Shown here piece by piece: positions 61,287-64,000 of a stretch of DNA of 64,000 bases. Each line of letters begins with the position of its first letter. Position 1 is the first letter of the stretch. The notes under the pieces are model-generated. The model worked only from the letters and a program-made list of their open reading frames with translations. It was not told the DNA's origin and did no database searches. Made by a program: the position numbers and the translations under genes. The stretch spans positions 62,001 to 126,000 of the forward strand of contig BDIU01000155.1 of assembly GCA_002118135.1 (NCBI GenBank), given 5' to 3'. This DNA comes from Trebouxia sp. TZW2008 (lineage: Eukaryota > Chlorophyta > Trebouxiophyceae > Trebouxiales > Trebouxiaceae).

Positions 61287-63870
61287 CTAATGCTGAATAG
61301 CCTTTTTGAGTAGAGCACTAGCACTAGCTAGAGAATGCACCTTCTTCATGTCAGGATTCTCCCTGAACAGTTCTGCACAGCTGTCTGTCTCACAGCCGCC
61401 CATGACACCCACATCACTTCCTGAACAGCAACAAGTAACTGCATCAGCTTACTCTCGACAGCCTCAACAGTGTCTGCTTGGTGTTCAAGACTATATGTTA
61501 CGCTGTCATGACTGATGATTGCCTTCGTGCATGACATTGACATTTCGCTGTGTACAAGCAGCAGAAATTCTTATCAAATATTCTTTTGTGTGGGCAAGGT
61601 CATTATACACAGTGTTTGACTCTTTGTAAGTTTTTTACCTCAAGGGCAGTTCTGACATGCACATGACAATTTATCCTTGCTGACCTGCTTTGGTTGAAGA
61701 GTCCCATTTTGCAGCATTTGCAGCTTCAGCTTGACTGGCGGCCAATTGAGCTGCTCTTCCGCTTGCATCCTTAGCCTTGCTTGCCATGGTGCCTCTGCAC
61801 AAGCAACATCTGGGCTTCATGCTTGCTATACACAGCATCCAGAGCTTGGCATGGGCACACAATCATGCACATGAGCTGAAGACTGCATGCCAGTCAACTT
61901 TGAGCCGGCAATCGCATCAATCCTTTTGTGCGCTTGCTTCACAGCAATCGTTGTGAAGTGGCGCCTGTGTCATGCGTGAGCTGCAAAGGTCTCGCTTGGT
62001 CATGGCTGCTCTTGACACATGGCAAACTAATTCATCTGCACATGCTTCACACATTGATACACCAGGTCACTACAGAAAGCAGGCTGCTGCGCAGGATCAC
62101 TAAGCAAAGGGATTCTGCATGCTACATAGCATAAGGTGCTTCAGGCCATGCCGCATACTAGGCATATCAACAGGAGCCCCTTGGTTGGAGAATGTGCTTG
62201 CTCCTGACTCTGAGTGCTGAGCACATGCTGTACACACTGCTGCACCTGCTGATCAGGTACGCACGAAGCAAGCTGCGGCGCAGAATCGTCAAGCAAAGGC
62301 ATTCTACATGCTGGGTAGCAGTGCAGTTCTGGATGCGATGACGCATAGTAGGCAGAAGAGTGGGAGAACCTTACTTGGAGAATGTGCTGACTCCTGACTC
62401 TGAGTGCTGAGCACATGCTGTACACACCGCGGCACCTGCTGATCAGGTACACACAAATCAAGCAAAGGCATTCTACATGCTAGGGAGCAGTGCACTGCTG
62501 GAGGCCATGACGCGTAGTAGACAGAAGAGTGGGAGACACCTACTTGGAGAATGTGCTGGCTCCTGACTCTGAGTGCTGAGCACAGGACTGGGCATCTGCA
62601 GCAAGCTCTGCCTTGGTTGCATCTTTCATCTCCTTACCAGCCAAATTGTTGATGGCCCGTACTACATGCCTCCTTAGTGTTGCTTTGTCAGCAGCGCTTC
62701 TGGGTTCATCACCCACACGGATGTCCTGCAGCATAAGTACCCCTGAAGCAAGTAGCTGACATACAATGCGTCAAACAGAACCCAATTCTGATTGTCAAAC
62801 TGCTTTTACATTGATGGCCTGCTCCATGTGTCTTTCAAGTGCTGCCTTATCCAGCAGCGGGAGTGTTCATCACTCACATGGATATGCTGCAGTATTGACA
62901 CTGGTAGTGGTTGAGCATACGCATTACAAGTGAGCAACGCATCAGCGCTGAACCTGTACTGAAAACAAGCAGCTGGCGTACAACTTGGTGGGCTGAATGT
63001 ATATGTCAAAGCACTGCCTGCTGTACAGATGAACCTTTGCCATAGAGGTGCTGTGGCCATGAGCTGTGTCTATTACTGCAATCTGCTCAGAGCAGAAGCA
63101 GCACTTACACATGCAACAGTTATGCACCACTGCTGCAGCAACAACTTGGCAGATGACCCACAGGCAGCTGACCGCTGTCACCGCCAAGTGTCACAAGCAC
63201 TGCTTGCAGAGAAGCCTGTTGCAAAGCAAGGTGAGCAGCAATACCTGCAGGACACTCTTCAAGTCTGCATCTTCCTGTCCATTGATGTACTTGTCAAACT
63301 CCAGCCCACCAGCAAACGCCAGCAAGTCCTCTTCCTCTTGTTGTTCAGCTTCCTGCTGTGCTTCCTGTGCTGCATTGGCTGTCAAAGCCCAAGCAGGCCG
63401 TTGCTTTGCCTTCTTGCTGCCTATGCTGCTACAGGACGTGCTAGCAGCCAAGCCTTTCTCATCGACAGCAGCTTTACGATCAACAGCAGTTGTACCACTA
63501 ACAGCAGCTTCACCATCAACAGCAGTTGTTCCACTAACAGCAGCTTTACCATGGCTTGGACTCAAGTAGGTCTGTGCATTATGTGACGTATGGGCAGATG
63601 TTGAGGTCTGCTGCACATGCTCTGCAATGCTGCTGCTGCTGCTGGCTGCTGGGGCAGCTGCTATACTGTCCCTGTTGTTACTCAGAGCTGGTGGCTGCTC
63701 TGCTGCTGGTGAGTTAGCAATACAGTTGACTGCATGGCTGGCAGAAGGTGCACTGGCCTCGCTGAGGGCTGAATCCACAAGTTGCTGCATTTCAGAAAGC
63801 ATGCTGCTGGCCAGGTCTGGCTGTGCATCTGTAAAGCTCTGCATGTCACACTCGTTTGATGATGTTGGGC
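61287..63870 (-). CDS. Unrecognised Ala/Glu-rich protein, C-terminal part
   Basis: Only the 3' end is in the window. Exons (minus): 63870 (acceptor side uncertain) to 63245, 62725-62544, 61794-61685, 61473-61453 (21 bases) and 61372-61287, all in phase. Seen: a Ser/Ala-rich low-complexity region, an in-frame 18 bp repeat giving AAVSGTTAVD units, then KKAKQRPAWALTANAAQE, an acidic stretch EAEQQEEEDLLAFAGGLEFD + KYI, helical Ala/Lys-rich segments (ADKATLRRHVVRAINNLAGK, AAQLAASQAEAANAAKWDSS) and an end VEKLFRENPDMKKVHSLASA ... LLKKAIQH. It looks like a coiled-coil, possibly cytoskeletal or ciliary protein, but that is a guess from composition. The 21-base exon is set by frame between two well-supported ones. 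Confidence 0.72.
62060..62545 (-). repeat. Two to three copies of the donor side of the 62.7 kb exon
   Basis: ttggagaatgtgct (true: about 62545) recurs near 62376 and 62186, spacing 169 and 190, each followed by gctcctgactctgagtgctgagcaca (QHSESGAST reversed). The flank gcaaaggcattctacatgct recurs at 62463, 62294 and 62103 with the same spacings. Confidence 0.92.
62850..62900 (-). repeat. Copy of the acceptor side of the 62.7 kb exon
   Basis: ttcatcactcacatggatatgctgcag near 62868 matches ttcatcacccacacggatgtcctgcag at 62705, spacing 163. It contains the CAG acceptor and text like DIHVSDEH against DIRVGDEP. Confidence 0.88.
63465..63550 (-). repeat. 18 bp in-frame coding repeat
   Basis: About five imperfect 18-base units (aacagcagctttaccatc / aacagcagttgtaccact alternating) inside a coding exon, giving KAAVSGTTAVDG, EAAVSGTTAVDR, KAAVDEKG. 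A multiple of three, unlike the intronic repeats. Confidence 0.9.
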
Positions 63871-64000
63871 CTGGTGCATTGCAGCTGTTGAGATGATGTG
63901 CATCACACCAGCACAGGTTTTGACGGCACGGATACACAAAATGCTTGTTAGAAGCCAACTTTCCTCCTCCACTTGCTGTTAGATATTTAGCAAACAAGCA

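Noticed and set aside
61453..61490. An exon read as LNTKQTLLRLSR using a TATAG acceptor at 61491.
   Set aside because: It leaves the wrong phase for the well-supported last exon; the 61473-61453 microexon restores VEAVEKLFRENPDMKK.

Overview
The window is nuclear DNA of a green alga (Chlorophyta; class not resolved). I infer this from spliceosomal introns in every gene, several predicted plastid-targeted proteins, a plastid HSP70, a type-B (receiver plus GARP) response regulator, a CCT-domain protein, an ECA-type calcium pump and a NAB1-like cold-shock/RRM protein of the kind described from Chlamydomonas. I see no prokaryotic operon, rRNA, tRNA, transposase or reverse transcriptase. All exon boundaries below were worked out by hand from GT/GC-AG sites, frame continuity and family similarity; there is no transcript support.

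Layout: plastid HSP70B (-, runs off the left edge); ECA-type Ca2+-ATPase (-, 16 exons, 4.7-17.3 kb); CCT protein (+, 18.7-19.7); LysM protein (-, 20.6-24.6); KIN17 (+, 25.3-27.9); HAD/Cof hydrolase (+, 28.9-31.8); NAB1-like (+, 33.3-35.8); Gfo/Idh/MocA oxidoreductase (-, 36.9-40.7); unnamed plastid protein (+, 41.3-42.6); type-B response regulator (-, 43.6-49.9); a 2.3 kb stretch without an assignable gene but with a perfect hairpin; type II membrane protein (+, 52.3-53.4); alpha/beta hydrolase (-, 54.3-55.9); HNH protein (+, 56.3-58.8); 2Fe-2S ferredoxin-like protein (-, 60.1-60.8); and the 3' part of an unrecognised Ala/Glu-rich protein gene (-, 61.3 kb to the right edge). Neighbours are mostly divergent or convergent and do not form one pathway, although several act in the plastid (HSP70B, ferredoxin, HNH, the 210-residue protein) or in plastid gene expression (NAB1-like, by analogy).

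The most striking property is structural. In at least seven of the fifteen genes, segments that straddle an exon-intron junction have been copied in tandem, one to five times, mostly at about 150-200 bp spacing and sometimes at about half that. Copies upstream of the true exon carry the splice acceptor plus the 5' part of the exon; copies downstream carry the 3' part plus the donor. The introns are therefore full of decayed exon decoys, many with an intact splice site. Pure intronic minisatellites (32, about 45-50, about 54 and about 90 bp units) lie in the same genes. Four families of short dispersed repeats recur tens of kb apart.
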